Shown piece by piece: positions 34,137-43,095 of a DNA stretch of 64,000 nt. This DNA comes from Armatimonadota bacterium (lineage in GTDB: Bacteria; Armatimonadota; Fimbriimonadia; Fimbriimonadales; GBS-DC), in assembly GCA_013359125.1 (NCBI GenBank), contig JABWCR010000003.1, forward strand, positions 62,001 through 126,000, in the 5' to 3' direction. A model generated the notes under the pieces. It did not search any database and had not been told where the DNA came from. It saw only the letters and a list, made by a program, of their open reading frames with translations. The position numbers were made by a program, and so were the translations under genes. Every line of letters starts with the position of its first letter. Position 1 is the stretch's first letter.

Positions 34137-35569
34137 CCCTGCTTCTAGCGCTTGCAATCTTTCTGCAGCCCGATCTGCCTGCCTGGATGAACTCAAAGCA
34201 GGCCGATCACTGGGCACGGCTGCAGGCCCGCCACAACGACGCTGTCTACAACGTGCCGGCCTTAGCGCGAGACCTGAACGCCGTCGCCGTCGGCCATGCG
34301 ATAGCGTACGAAGACCTTGTAAGAGGCGAAGCCGAGACGTTAGAAACCAAGACCTACGATCGAATATGGGCCGTGCTGAAAAGGCCTCCCAGGTTGATGC
34401 CGGACGAGGCGACGATATCGCCCACATTCGTTAGGCATTACGGAACGCTGCAAAAGGTCTTCGACTGGGCGCACACGCTCCACGCCCAGACCGTCGACGT
34501 TTTGGCCGACCGCAGAATGAGCGACTCCCAAAAAGACAAAGAGATCGAACGCCTTTGGGTCCGCTACAACAGAGCGCCCTTCGCCATCACGGGCCTGCCG
34601 CTCAACATGGAGCATCTGGACGGACGTCCGCACAGCGGCGCCTTCAGAAAGCGATTCCCAAGGGTCAACGGTCTCTTCTGGGGCTATCATTGGCTTCAAG
34701 GCGCGATGTACGATATGCTCTATCGAACGCCCTGGCAGACTCACCAGCCTCAGTACAAGGTGATCGGCGAGCGATACCATGCAATCGAGCTTCTCAAGAC
34801 AGACCGAGAGTTCATGCCGATGTTTGCCGAAGTCAGCCCGCGATTTGCCAAGCGCTTTCCGCACATTGCCAATGCATTTGACAACCTGCACATGCTGCAC
34901 GATAGGGTAAACGATGCCCTTGCGGCGAACAAGGGTCGAGAATGGACGGAAAACGAGATCGACCTAGCCATTTGGGAAGTTCTGTCTTCAACCCACCATA
35001 AGTGCAAACCGGGCGAAGGCGAAACGATCGGCCTGCACGATCACCGCCACCCCATGGGAATGCCCGGCATGGGCATGATGAAAGGCAGCGACGAAGAGAC
35101 GATGTATATGCCCGGCATGGGCTGGATGCGCATGTGGGAGTGCGCGCACTGCTCCGTCCCATTGCCGTCCGGCGACAATTGGGGCGCATCGGTTACCGCC
35201 AACGGCTGGACCATGCTCGTGCGATGCATCATGTGCGCTCGCGACATGGCAGCCGAGACCATCGGCAAAGCGATCATCAGGGCCGCGACCGAAGACCCAG
35301 ACAAGACGCTGGTGCTCATTTCGGACGAGATGGGCAACTTAACATCGAACATTTCCACCGTAGTCTTTCTTGAGCAACAGGGCGAGCATCCAACGTGCCA
35401 CCGTTGGTCCAGGGCGTTCACCAGCGCCAGCGCCTTCGATCGCTATGTTCGCGAGAACGCCGAATACGCGGGCGAAAAACCGATCTCTCTGGAGGACTGG
35501 TCAGGTATGAGCGGCGGAAAGCCGGAAACCTTTAGGCGGATTGAGCGGCCAAATCCCTATAGATCATGA
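34133..35569 (+). CDS. His/Met-rich two-domain protein of unknown family, putative metalloprotein
   Basis: A 478-residue protein with a short hydrophobic N-terminus. Residues 20-285 form a helical domain unusually rich in His (for example DHWARLQARH, FDWAHTLHAQ, NLHMLHDR), suggesting a buried metal site. A linker (288-336) carries HHKC, HDHRHP and repeated MPGMG/MGMM, like Met/His copper-binding segments. Residues 337-460 repeat the domain of the preceding protein: CAHC (337/340), RCIMCA (365/368), TC422 flanked by His, then SAFDRYVRENAEYAGEKP. No known family is recognised. Overlaps both neighbours by 4 bases, so all three are translationally coupled. Confidence 0.65.
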   Translation: MTLLLALAIFLQPDLPAWMNSKQADHWARLQARHNDAVYNVPALARDLNAVAVGHAIAYEDLVRGEAETLETKTYDRIWAVLKRPPRLMPDEATISPTFVRHYGTLQKVFDWAHTLHAQTVDVLADRRMSDSQKDKEIERLWVRYNRAPFAITGLPLNMEHLDGRPHSGAFRKRFPRVNGLFWGYHWLQGAMYDMLYRTPWQTHQPQYKVIGERYHAIELLKTDREFMPMFAEVSPRFAKRFPHIANAFDNLHMLHDRVNDALAANKGREWTENEIDLAIWEVLSSTHHKCKPGEGETIGLHDHRHPMGMPGMGMMKGSDEETMYMPGMGWMRMWECAHCSVPLPSGDNWGASVTANGWTMLVRCIMCARDMAAETIGKAIIRAATEDPDKTLVLISDEMGNLTSNISTVVFLEQQGEHPTCHRWSRAFTSASAFDRYVRENAEYAGEKPISLEDWSGMSGGKPETFRRIERPNPYRS

Positions 35570-36240
35570 AAAACCTAACATCCGTAATGGGTTTATTCAT
35601 GGTTGCGACCGCATTCGCAACCGACCACGCCAACTTGGAGTCGAATAGGCCGCTGAGGTTTGACGATGCTATGAGCGCAAAGTTTGGCGAGCGTTCGGTT
35701 AGCCTGGGCGTCATGGCTGGAGACGACCAATCGGAGTTCTCGGTCGAGCTCAAGTCCGGCTTTGCGCCTAACCGCCATGCGGCGATCAGGCTCGTTAGCG
35801 CAGATTCGGGTTCAGGCATCGAACTGAGCTACTTCGCAGGGATCCGCAGGGAAATCAGAGGCGACCCGGCCCTTGCCTACAAGATCGAGGTCTTTGCGCC
35901 ATCCGACAACGACAAAGCGCATGCCAAGCTAAGGCTTATCGCATCCAAAACCGCGCAACGGTACGACCGAATCCACTTTAACATCGACCTTGAAACAGGC
36001 CCAAAAGAGGGTGCGGCATTCATCCTCGCCTACTCGAAGCCCCTGGGCGTACCGAGACGATTTGACTCAACGTTCGTCGCCGAAGTCGGCGCGCGCTCGA
36101 TCGGCGATGAAGCCTGGTTCGGATTAGGAATACGGCACCAAGCAGATCCCAAGTCGGTGATCGACGCGGGCATCGAGTTCCGCCGGTTGTCGAACAAGAA
36201 CGAGATTCGCGCCCGTCTGGGCTGGTCCAGCGCAATCTAA
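35566..36240 (+). CDS. Exported beta-rich protein, possible outer-membrane barrel
   Basis: A 224-residue protein with a signal peptide (1-18, cut near AFAT) and alternating hydrophobic/polar strands throughout ([36 protein letters not shown]-like, [35 protein letters not shown]), the texture of an outer-membrane or periplasmic beta barrel. No family is recognised. Many copper operons end with such a barrel, which fits the context. Starts inside the previous gene (ATGA) and overlaps mscL tail to tail by 4 bases. Confidence 0.6.
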   Translation: MKNLTSVMGLFMVATAFATDHANLESNRPLRFDDAMSAKFGERSVSLGVMAGDDQSEFSVELKSGFAPNRHAAIRLVSADSGSGIELSYFAGIRREIRGDPALAYKIEVFAPSDNDKAHAKLRLIASKTAQRYDRIHFNIDLETGPKEGAAFILAYSKPLGVPRRFDSTFVAEVGARSIGDEAWFGLGIRHQADPKSVIDAGIEFRRLSNKNEIRARLGWSSAI

Positions 36241-36653
36241 CGCTGTTTCAGCAGATCGCGAATCTCGGCCAGGAGCTTCTCCTGTGCAGGCGGCTCGGAT
36301 GGAGCGGGCGGCGCTTCGGCTTCGGCTCGCTTCATCCGATTCATCCCGCGAACGACCATAAACATCGCAAACGCCACGATCACAAAATAGACAATGGTGT
36401 TGATCAAAGAGCCATAGCCTATTACGGGAGCGCCAGCCTTCTTTGCTTCGTCCAACGAAGCGTAGCTCTGGCCGGTCAGGCTTACGAACAGGCTGCTAAA
36501 GTCCACCTTGCCTAACAGATAACCAATGGGGGGCATGATCACATCGTCGACCAGCGACGACACGATCCGACCAAAAGCCGCTCCGATAACAAGGCCCACT
36601 GCCAAATCGACCACATTGCCCTTTAGCGCAAACTCCTTGAATTCCTTGAGCAT
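36237..36653 (-). CDS. mscL: Large-conductance mechanosensitive channel MscL
   Basis: Homopentameric inner-membrane valve that opens on hypo-osmotic shock; 138 residues. N-terminal amphipathic helix [20 protein letters not shown] leads into the first transmembrane helix, with the pore-lining [16 protein letters not shown] motif; the second helix is near residues 80-102. A Pro-rich segment and a C-terminal helical bundle ([14 protein letters not shown]) complete the family pattern. Converges on the barrel-protein gene with overlapping stops. Confidence 0.96.
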   Translation of the reverse strand: MLKEFKEFALKGNVVDLAVGLVIGAAFGRIVSSLVDDVIMPPIGYLLGKVDFSSLFVSLTGQSYASLDEAKKAGAPVIGYGSLINTIVYFVIVAFAMFMVVRGMNRMKRAEAEAPPAPSEPPAQEKLLAEIRDLLKQR

Positions 36654-36719
36654 CCTGCAATCCTCCGTTCAACGGCGAAAGTACTTTAGGCATTCTTGAC
36701 AGGTAGACTCATTCCTTCC

Positions 36720-39074
36720 ATGGCACAGCCTCTCGGCGTCAACGAACTCTGCTACAAATACGATCTCAAGCGCTTCGGCATCGACTGTACGGACGAGGTC
36801 GAGCCCCTCTCCGGCATTCTTGGCCAGGAGCGAGCCATGCAGGCATTGATCGTCGGCATAGGTATTCGGGACAAGGGCTTCAACATCTACGCTGCCGGCC
36901 CTCCCGGTATCGGCAAGATGTCGATGATCGAGAGCTTCCTCCATGCCGAAGCCCAAAAGATGCCTCCGCCCAAAGATTGGGTTTATGTGAACAACTTCGA
37001 AGACCCCTACCGCCCGATCGCTATTGGGTTGCCCGCTGGCAGAGGCCGCGAACTCAAAGAAGACGTTTCCAAACTCGTCCAAGCCGCCAAGAGGGGTCTC
37101 AAGCGCGCTTTCGAGAGCGACGACTATTCGGCCAGCCGCGAACGCATTACCAAGGAGCTCGAAAGGGCGCGCAACGAGGTGTTCGAACGTATCGCCGCCC
37201 AATGCAAGGAAGAGGGCTTTGCCTTCCAGCCGACGCCCTATGGCCTGGCTCTGGTGCCGCTTGCAGGCGACCGACCGATGGCCGAAGAGGAGTTCAACGC
37301 GCTCCCCTTGGAAGAGCGCAAGGCTCTTGGCGCAAAGCGCGAGTCGCTCGACCCCTTGCTGAAATTGGGCATGAAGGAGACTCGCGACTTAGAACTCAAA
37401 GCGCAGGAACGGCTTCAGGAGATCGATGAGAACATCGCGCGCTTCATCTTGGGAGGCCTGATCGAAGACCTTTCCGAAAAGTACGAGGACGTGTCCGATG
37501 CGGTAGCTTACCTCTCCTCGCTTCTAGATCACGCCCTCAAGAACATCGGCGACTTTCGACCCTCCCCCCAGCCCGAGGAACCGATGACGGCGCTGACCCA
37601 AGGCCCCGACCTTTCCGCCAGAAAGTACGAAGTGAACCTTCTGGTAGACAACGCCCGCTCGCACGGCGCGCCGGTCGTGATCGACTTTAACCCCACCTAC
37701 ACGGAGCTCTTTGGGAAGGCGGAAAAAGAGGCCCAATTCGGCTCGCTTTACACCGATTTTACGCTGATCCAAGCAGGCGCTATCCATCGTGCGAACGGCG
37801 GGTTCCTGGTGCTGCCGGCCGAGGACGTCATCAGGGACCCTTATGTTTGGGACGGCCTAAAGCGATGCCTGCAAACAGAGAGCGCCTATATCGAGGATCC
37901 GGGCGAGCGCTCAGGCTATATGACCTCGAAAGGGCTTCGTCCGAACCCCATCCCGCTCGACGTGAAAGTGATCCTGGTCGGCCGCACCTACCTTTGCCAC
38001 CTGCTTTACGCATACGACGAAGAGTACGCCGAGCTCTTCAAGATCAAAGCCGAGTTCGATACCGAGATGGATCGCACCGACGCGAACATTATGGGAATGC
38101 TATCTTTCATGTGCCGCTTCAGCACGAACGGCGCCCTGCGCCACCTTTCGGCCTGCGGCGCAGAGGAAACCCTGCGCTATGCGACTCGAACCGCGGGCGA
38201 CCAATCCAAAATCTCGACCCATTTCGGCCTTTTGACAGACTTGGTGCGGGAAGCCGATCACTATGCCGCGCAAGATGGTTCTGAGCGCATCATGCGCGAG
38301 CACGTCAAGCGGGCCGAGGATGCCCACATCGCTCGTTCCGATCTGATCGAGCAAAAACTCCGCGAAGCGACACAAAAGGGCCTCATCAAAATCGATACTC
38401 ACGGAGAACGGGTCGGTCAAGTGAACGGTCTGACGGTCATCGGGCTGGGCGACTATTCGTTCGGACGACCAACCCGCATTACAGCGACCGTCGCCCCCGG
38501 ACAAGAGGGCATCGTCGATATCGAGCGCGAAGTCGAATTGGGCGGCCCCATCCACAGCAAGGGAGTCATGATCCTGCACGGATGCTTAATGCGCCTATAC
38601 GGCCGCCACAAACCGCTCAGCCTAAGCGCAAGACTTGCCTTCGAACAGAGCTACGAAGGCGTCGAGGGCGACAGCGCCTCGTGCGCGGAACTGATCGCGC
38701 TCATCTCGGCGCTTTCAGAGGTTCCGATCAAACAGAGCATCGCCATTACCGGCTCCATCAATCAACAAGGCGAGATCCAAGCCATTGGCGGCGTCAACGA
38801 GAAGATCGAAGGCTTTCTCGCCTCGTGCAAGCTTCAGGGCATCACCGGAGAGCAAGGCGTCGTGATCCCGGAAAGCAACGCCAAGAACCTGATGCTGAGC
38901 GACGAGGCGTTGGAGTCCGCCGCCAAGGGCGATTTTCGAGTTTGGACGGCCGCGACTCTCGACGACGGCATCCAACTGCTAACCGGACGCAAGGCGGACG
39001 AAGTGCACAACCTGGCTCGAAAGCGATTGACCGACTTTGCCGAAGTCTTGAAGGACTTGGAGAAGCGACCGTGA
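36720..39074 (+). CDS. Lon-like AAA+ protease (COG1067/LonB type)
   Basis: ATP-dependent protease of 784 residues. The N-terminal P-loop GPPGIGKMS (near 60-68) has Met after the Lys where Thr/Ser is usual; an inserted helical domain spans about 120-290. The AAA core continues with GGFLVLPAEDVIRDPYVWDGL. The C-terminal protease domain has the catalytic Ser in EGDSASCAEL (near 650) and Lys in GGVNEKIEGF (near 694), as in Lon. ATG 36720 is preferred; a TTG at 36696 adds eight residues. Related proteins degrade misfolded or regulatory substrates. It is followed by an oxidoreductase gene after 12 bases. Confidence 0.9.
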   Translation: MAQPLGVNELCYKYDLKRFGIDCTDEVEPLSGILGQERAMQALIVGIGIRDKGFNIYAAGPPGIGKMSMIESFLHAEAQKMPPPKDWVYVNNFEDPYRPIAIGLPAGRGRELKEDVSKLVQAAKRGLKRAFESDDYSASRERITKELERARNEVFERIAAQCKEEGFAFQPTPYGLALVPLAGDRPMAEEEFNALPLEERKALGAKRESLDPLLKLGMKETRDLELKAQERLQEIDENIARFILGGLIEDLSEKYEDVSDAVAYLSSLLDHALKNIGDFRPSPQPEEPMTALTQGPDLSARKYEVNLLVDNARSHGAPVVIDFNPTYTELFGKAEKEAQFGSLYTDFTLIQAGAIHRANGGFLVLPAEDVIRDPYVWDGLKRCLQTESAYIEDPGERSGYMTSKGLRPNPIPLDVKVILVGRTYLCHLLYAYDEEYAELFKIKAEFDTEMDRTDANIMGMLSFMCRFSTNGALRHLSACGAEETLRYATRTAGDQSKISTHFGLLTDLVREADHYAAQDGSERIMREHVKRAEDAHIARSDLIEQKLREATQKGLIKIDTHGERVGQVNGLTVIGLGDYSFGRPTRITATVAPGQEGIVDIEREVELGGPIHSKGVMILHGCLMRLYGRHKPLSLSARLAFEQSYEGVEGDSASCAELIALISALSEVPIKQSIAITGSINQQGEIQAIGGVNEKIEGFLASCKLQGITGEQGVVIPESNAKNLMLSDEALESAAKGDFRVWTAATLDDGIQLLTGRKADEVHNLARKRLTDFAEVLKDLEKRP

Positions 39075-39086
39075 ACCCATTTCCCT

Positions 39087-40067
39087 ATGGATCGATATCG
39101 ATTGGCCGTTGCCGGCCTTACGCACGGGCATGTTTGGGGATTGCTGGATCAGTTTGAAAAGCATGGCGGGTACCAATTCGTTGCTGTCGCCGATGAAACA
39201 CCTCTGCTTGAGAAGGCAGGGCCGCGTTTTGAGCGACCGTACCGCAATTGGCGCGAGATGCTCGATACCGAACAAATCGATGCAGTGGTCGTAACGTCGG
39301 ACAACCGTACGGGCGCCGAGATTGCACGAGAGACGATAAAGCGCGACATCCACACCTTGGTCGAAAAACCGATGGCTGCCGATGCCGAAGGCGCTGAGAC
39401 GCTCTACAACGCGTGGAAAGAGAGCGGAGCGACCCTCATGATCAACTGGCCCACTAACTGGCAACCGGCCCTTCGCTTGCTGCTGAACCGAGCCAAACGA
39501 GGCGACTTCGGGCAGATTTTTGGATTTCGATTCCGAACAGGGCACGGCGGACCCAAAGAGATCGGTTGCGACGAGTTCTTTGTAGGATGGCTGTACGATG
39601 AGCGCCTCAACGGCGGCGGCGCCAGCGCCGATTTTGGCGGATACGGCGCCAAGATGTCGGCCTATCTGCTGGGCATGCCGGACCGGGTCGTCGCGTTCAG
39701 GGGGAACTTTACCAAAGAGTATGATGTCTGCGACGACAACGCCGCCTTCTTGCTGGGCTATCCAAAGGCGACCGCCGTGTTGGAAGCCACCTGGAGCCAG
39801 CAAGGATCGGACGGCGCGGGCAACCCAATCGTCTATGGCACAGAAGCGACCGCGACCGTTATCGACGGCAAGCTCCGCATCGATCGCAAGTGGTCCGGCG
39901 CGACCTTCGAAGATCCCGATCCGTTGCCCGAAGGCGAACGCAACCCGGCAGAGTACTTCTATGGCCTGCTTCAGCGCGGTCGAGCGGCCGAGGGCATGGT
40001 CAGCCCCGAGATCGGCCTGATGGCTCAGCGGATAGTGTCAATGGGGCTCGCCAGCAATTCTCGTTGA
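39087..40067 (+). CDS. Gfo/Idh/MocA family oxidoreductase
   Basis: NAD(P)-dependent dehydrogenase of 326 residues acting on a sugar or polyol. N-terminal Rossmann fold: LAVAGLTHGHVWG (6-18), an atypical glycine motif with THGH in place of the usual GxGxxG, then VAVADET and the family EKP motif (VEKPMA near residue 92). The C-terminal alpha/beta domain includes NGGGASADFGGYGAKM. The ending overlaps a TTGACA promoter box for the following tRNA. Substrate unknown. Confidence 0.85.
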   Translation: MDRYRLAVAGLTHGHVWGLLDQFEKHGGYQFVAVADETPLLEKAGPRFERPYRNWREMLDTEQIDAVVVTSDNRTGAEIARETIKRDIHTLVEKPMAADAEGAETLYNAWKESGATLMINWPTNWQPALRLLLNRAKRGDFGQIFGFRFRTGHGGPKEIGCDEFFVGWLYDERLNGGGASADFGGYGAKMSAYLLGMPDRVVAFRGNFTKEYDVCDDNAAFLLGYPKATAVLEATWSQQGSDGAGNPIVYGTEATATVIDGKLRIDRKWSGATFEDPDPLPEGERNPAEYFYGLLQRGRAAEGMVSPEIGLMAQRIVSMGLASNSR

Positions 40068-40094
40068 CATCCGTACCCCCGGGGTGGTATATTA
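40064..40094 (+). promoter_or_regulatory. Promoter of tRNA-Asn
   Basis: TTGACA (40064-40069), overlapping the stop codon of the oxidoreductase gene, and TATATT (40089-40094) with a 19-base spacer precede the mature tRNA by 10 bases. A CCCCCGGGG run lies in the spacer. Confidence 0.65.
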
Positions 40095-40104
40095 TCCTTT
40101 GCGT

Positions 40105-40180
40105 TCCCGGGTAGCTCAGTCGGTAGAGCGAGTGGCTGTTAACCACCAGGTCGCAGGTTCGAGTCCTGCCCCGGGAGCCA
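40105..40180 (+). tRNA. tRNA-Asn (GTT)
   Basis: A 76-base cloverleaf. Acceptor arms TCCCGGG / CCCGGGA pair fully, the D-arm is GCTCAGTCGGTAGAGC, the anticodon loop CTGTTAA gives anticodon GTT at 40138-40140, and the T-arm contains GGTTCGAGTCC. Discriminator G and CCA are encoded. Confidence 0.97.
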
Positions 40181-40283
40181 CGACCCTCCTGTTATCAACC
40201 CCCCCGTCTCGCGCCGTAGGCGCAGAATACGTGCAAATCGTCAATTTAACCGACCATTGTCGATGGTGTACCCTAATAGACCC

Positions 40284-40859
40284 ATGGACGAGCGATTCGA
40301 CATCATCTACAACCCGGGTTTGGAGCGAATAGCGCTCGAAGCCGCGGGGCTTGTCGGATATAAACTAGAAGGCGCCGCAGAAGCAATCTCCCGCCCAGAC
40401 GACGAACTCCCGCCCATACGCCTCTCTGGAAAGCGCCGCCTCATCGTAGACCGAGATGTTGCCGTCTCGCTGGACGAAGAAGAACTGAGGTTTGTCATTG
40501 CTAACTATCTGGCCCACATGGCTGCCGTGTCAAAACTTCGAATCGTTCTCGCCGTGCTCTTTGCCGCGGGCGCGATCGCTCACTTTATGGCCGCGCGCTT
40601 TCCCAATCCCATTCGCCTTCTCGCGCTGGGCGCTATCTGGATGGGCGGCGCCTATGCCTACTATCTTGCCTACGACCGTCTGCACCTTGCGGCGGACATC
40701 GACACCTTTCAGTACATTCCAACCTACGATCATGCGCTCGATGTGATCGAAAAACTCCGAGACGCAGGATGCCAGGATCTCTATTGGACTTACGACCGCT
40801 GGGAAAATTCTTGGGAGCGCGCCGCCCGAATCTTGGGCATGACTCGGGACGCTGACTAA
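40284..40859 (+). CDS. Membrane protein resembling a degenerate M48 metallopeptidase
   Basis: A 191-residue protein with two transmembrane helices (about 88-106 and 112-130). Its pattern follows M48 (HtpX-like) peptidases: LIVDRDVAVSLDEEELRFVIANYLAHM before the helices, where active enzymes have a helix with HExxH, and LAADIDTFQYIPTYDHALDVIEKL after them, where active enzymes have ExxxD for the third zinc ligand. The HExxH is replaced by NYLAH, so it is probably catalytically dead. ATG 40284 is preferred over 40257. It overlaps hslV tail to tail by 4 bases. Confidence 0.6.
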   Translation: MDERFDIIYNPGLERIALEAAGLVGYKLEGAAEAISRPDDELPPIRLSGKRRLIVDRDVAVSLDEEELRFVIANYLAHMAAVSKLRIVLAVLFAAGAIAHFMAARFPNPIRLLALGAIWMGGAYAYYLAYDRLHLAADIDTFQYIPTYDHALDVIEKLRDAGCQDLYWTYDRWENSWERAARILGMTRDAD

Positions 40860-41389
40860 CCGATCGTTTCGATGATGATTTTGTCGTTCGTGAAAATGCA
40901 GATTTCGGCGGATACCTCAAGCGCAGCCCTAGCTATCTGCTCCGCGCCTAACTCCGTTCCGCGAATGAGCGCCAGCGCAGCCGCGTGGGCGTAGCCTCCG
41001 CCAGACCCAATACCGATCACGCCTTCGTCCGGCTCCAACACGTTTCCATCCCCGCCGATCGCCAATACGCATTCCTTGTCCGCCGCCAAGATCATCGCGT
41101 CTAGATGGCGCAATACTTTGTCCGACCGCCACTCCTTGGCAAACTCCACAGCGGCCCGCCTCAGGTTGCCGTTCGATGCTTGAAGCTTAGACTCGATCCG
41201 ATCGGCCAACGTTTGAGCGTCCGCTGCCGAGCCTGCAATGCCGATCAGCGCCGAGCCATTGTTGATCGATCTGACCTTTCGAGCGGTATGCTTGATGGTG
41301 CGATCTTGAAGCGTAACCTGACCATCGGCGGCCATCGCCGTAACCCCATTGCGCCGTACGGCCAGTACCGTGGTGCTGCGTATAACCAT
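40856..41389 (-). CDS. hslV: ATP-dependent protease subunit HslV
   Basis: Proteasome-like Thr peptidase that works with the HslU unfoldase; 177 residues. After a short propeptide (MVIRS) the mature end begins TTVLAVRRNG, with Thr6 as probable nucleophile; MAADGQVTLQDRTIKHTARKVR and GIGSGGGYAHAAALAL are family hallmarks. ATG 41389 matches the family start better than 41419. hslU, usually the next gene, is absent: the unit ends here. It follows xerC and one other gene, echoing the xerC(codV)-hslV order of other phyla. Confidence 0.92.
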   Translation of the reverse strand: MVIRSTTVLAVRRNGVTAMAADGQVTLQDRTIKHTARKVRSINNGSALIGIAGSAADAQTLADRIESKLQASNGNLRRAAVEFAKEWRSDKVLRHLDAMILAADKECVLAIGGDGNVLEPDEGVIGIGSGGGYAHAAALALIRGTELGAEQIARAALEVSAEICIFTNDKIIIETIG

Positions 41390-41403
41390 GCGCCAAGGAT
41401 ACC

Positions 41404-43095
41404 TTAGCGCATGGGCCAACGGCCCAACTCCCAGCCGTTAAAGATCGCGCCTGCCGGCCCTTCTTTTGTTGCAGGCGCGATCAGAGCTGAAAACTTGTAC
41501 TCATTGCGATCGCCTATTCGAGTCCAGCCCAGTTTCAGCGCCCAATCGTCTGGGGATCGCGTCCATGGCTTTGACCCCATGCTTTGGCTATAAAGATAAT
41601 AGCCGCCTCTGGCACAAAAGTCAACAATGCCGGACTCGACCTGTGCGACTATCGCAGGGGGGAATCGGCTGAGCGGGATTTCGATCGTCGGGACGCCCGC
41701 TTCCAGCGTCGCGCGAAAACAGCGCTCGAGTCCGGCTTGGCCAACGGCTTGTATCAAAGGAAACACGATCTTCGCGCCGCTCCACTGCCAAGACGGATAA
41801 GAATAGTAATAGCCGCTGAGCGCCCACAGCGAATCGTCGCCGTCTCCTTGCAAGAATCTCCTAAATGGATGCCAAATTGGCGGATCGAAATCGCTTCCGC
41901 CGGCGTCTTCGGCGGCGAGCCGTGCAAATCGGTCGAGAGGAAACGCCATTTCTCGATCTAGAAAAGCGAACAGGTTGCGAACCGCTAAGACGCCGTCCAA
42001 AGTCGCCGCCGACCAATAGGGCGGCTCGGTCAGCATGTTGGCAAGACTTCTTGGCTTGGCGTAGTTGTCCGACCAGATGGTTTCCCGCTGAGGAAACAGT
42101 TCCATAACGATCTCTGTTCCCGTGTCTCGCGCCAATTGGAGAAGAAAGAAGGATGCGTTCGTAGGCATTCTGCCGGAAGGCCTCCTGTTTTCCGCATAGG
42201 CTTTCAGCGTCTCATTGGTCGCTTTTCGCTGTCGGGCGATCGCGCTTTCATATTCGTCGCCAAAGGCTTCTTTCAAAAGCCATTCGGGCTCGAATCGAAT
42301 CAGGTTGACAGAGTGCGTCTCTGAGTAGCCGCCTCCAGACCAGTGCACGATGCCTGTCAGCGTAAAATCGATCGGGCTCCACGCATAGGTGAGTCGGACG
42401 CGCATGTCCTGAGGAACGGGGCCTTTGCCAGGTCGAGGCAGGTCGTCGCTATAGCCAACGACCGTGTAGTTCGGCCACTCCGTCCAAAGTCGATCGATCA
42501 GCGCTCGCTCCGAGCCCGTTTCTTGAGAGACGTTCGCCTCGATCCAAGGCGCGCGCATCAACTTCGAGATTTCGGGCGGTCGCCTAGTCAGGCACAGATG
42601 AGCCAGGCGGTGCGTCGGCAAAGCGAGCGACTTCAAATCTATGTAAAAACTTGCGGCGGCCTCTTCCGATAGGAGGCTTGGTATGTCGATTGATTCTACA
42701 GAATCCGATAGCTCCTTCGGACTTAACTTGAGCGCATGGCGGCTTGCGTCTGCTTTCTTGGCCAACTCCTTTTCGATCGCTGCAAGGCATCTCTTCAATG
42801 TCGCTTTGTGCGCCGCTTCTTTGTCCCGATGGGGCTGCCAGAGGTACTCCCCCTCTCGGCCCTCGATCGGCGCGACCTCCAGATCAAAAGCGTCGCTGAG
42901 AATCTGCCGGATCTGCTCCGGTTTGCGATCCCTTATCGACACCGCGGCCGCTCGATTTTGGAGCTCTGGGGATGCGGAGAGTTTGAAGTCTTCCTCGCTG
43001 ACCAACGAGGCTAATTGTTGGAAGGTGTAAACTCCCGGTGCGATGGTCTTGGTCTGAAACAGCAACGCAGCCAGAACCGTCTCCAGCCCGATCAT
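41404..43095 (-). CDS. Large protein of unknown function between xerC and hslV
   Basis: A 563-residue protein with a hydrophobic N-terminus (residues 1-20, possible signal). Residues 22-90 (VYTFQQLASLVSEEDFKLSA, then KPEQIRQILSDAFDLEVAPI) resemble the small STN-type domain found at the start of secretins and TonB receptors. The rest, rich in Trp and aromatic residues, matches nothing I recognise. Its ATG overlaps the xerC stop (ATGA) and hslV follows after 14 bases, so it is co-transcribed with both, but no functional link is evident. Confidence 0.6.
   Translation of the reverse strand: MIGLETVLAALLFQTKTIAPGVYTFQQLASLVSEEDFKLSASPELQNRAAAVSIRDRKPEQIRQILSDAFDLEVAPIEGREGEYLWQPHRDKEAAHKATLKRCLAAIEKELAKKADASRHALKLSPKELSDSVESIDIPSLLSEEAAASFYIDLKSLALPTHRLAHLCLTRRPPEISKLMRAPWIEANVSQETGSERALIDRLWTEWPNYTVVGYSDDLPRPGKGPVPQDMRVRLTYAWSPIDFTLTGIVHWSGGGYSETHSVNLIRFEPEWLLKEAFGDEYESAIARQRKATNETLKAYAENRRPSGRMPTNASFFLLQLARDTGTEIVMELFPQRETIWSDNYAKPRSLANMLTEPPYWSAATLDGVLAVRNLFAFLDREMAFPLDRFARLAAEDAGGSDFDPPIWHPFRRFLQGDGDDSLWALSGYYYSYPSWQWSGAKIVFPLIQAVGQAGLERCFRATLEAGVPTIEIPLSRFPPAIVAQVESGIVDFCARGGYYLYSQSMGSKPWTRSPDDWALKLGWTRIGDRNEYKFSALIAPATKEGPAGAIFNGWELGRWPMR

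Noticed and set aside
36696-36720. TTGACA at 36696 as a promoter -35 box for the Lon-like gene
   Set aside because: The matching -10 position would fall inside the coding sequence after ATG 36720.
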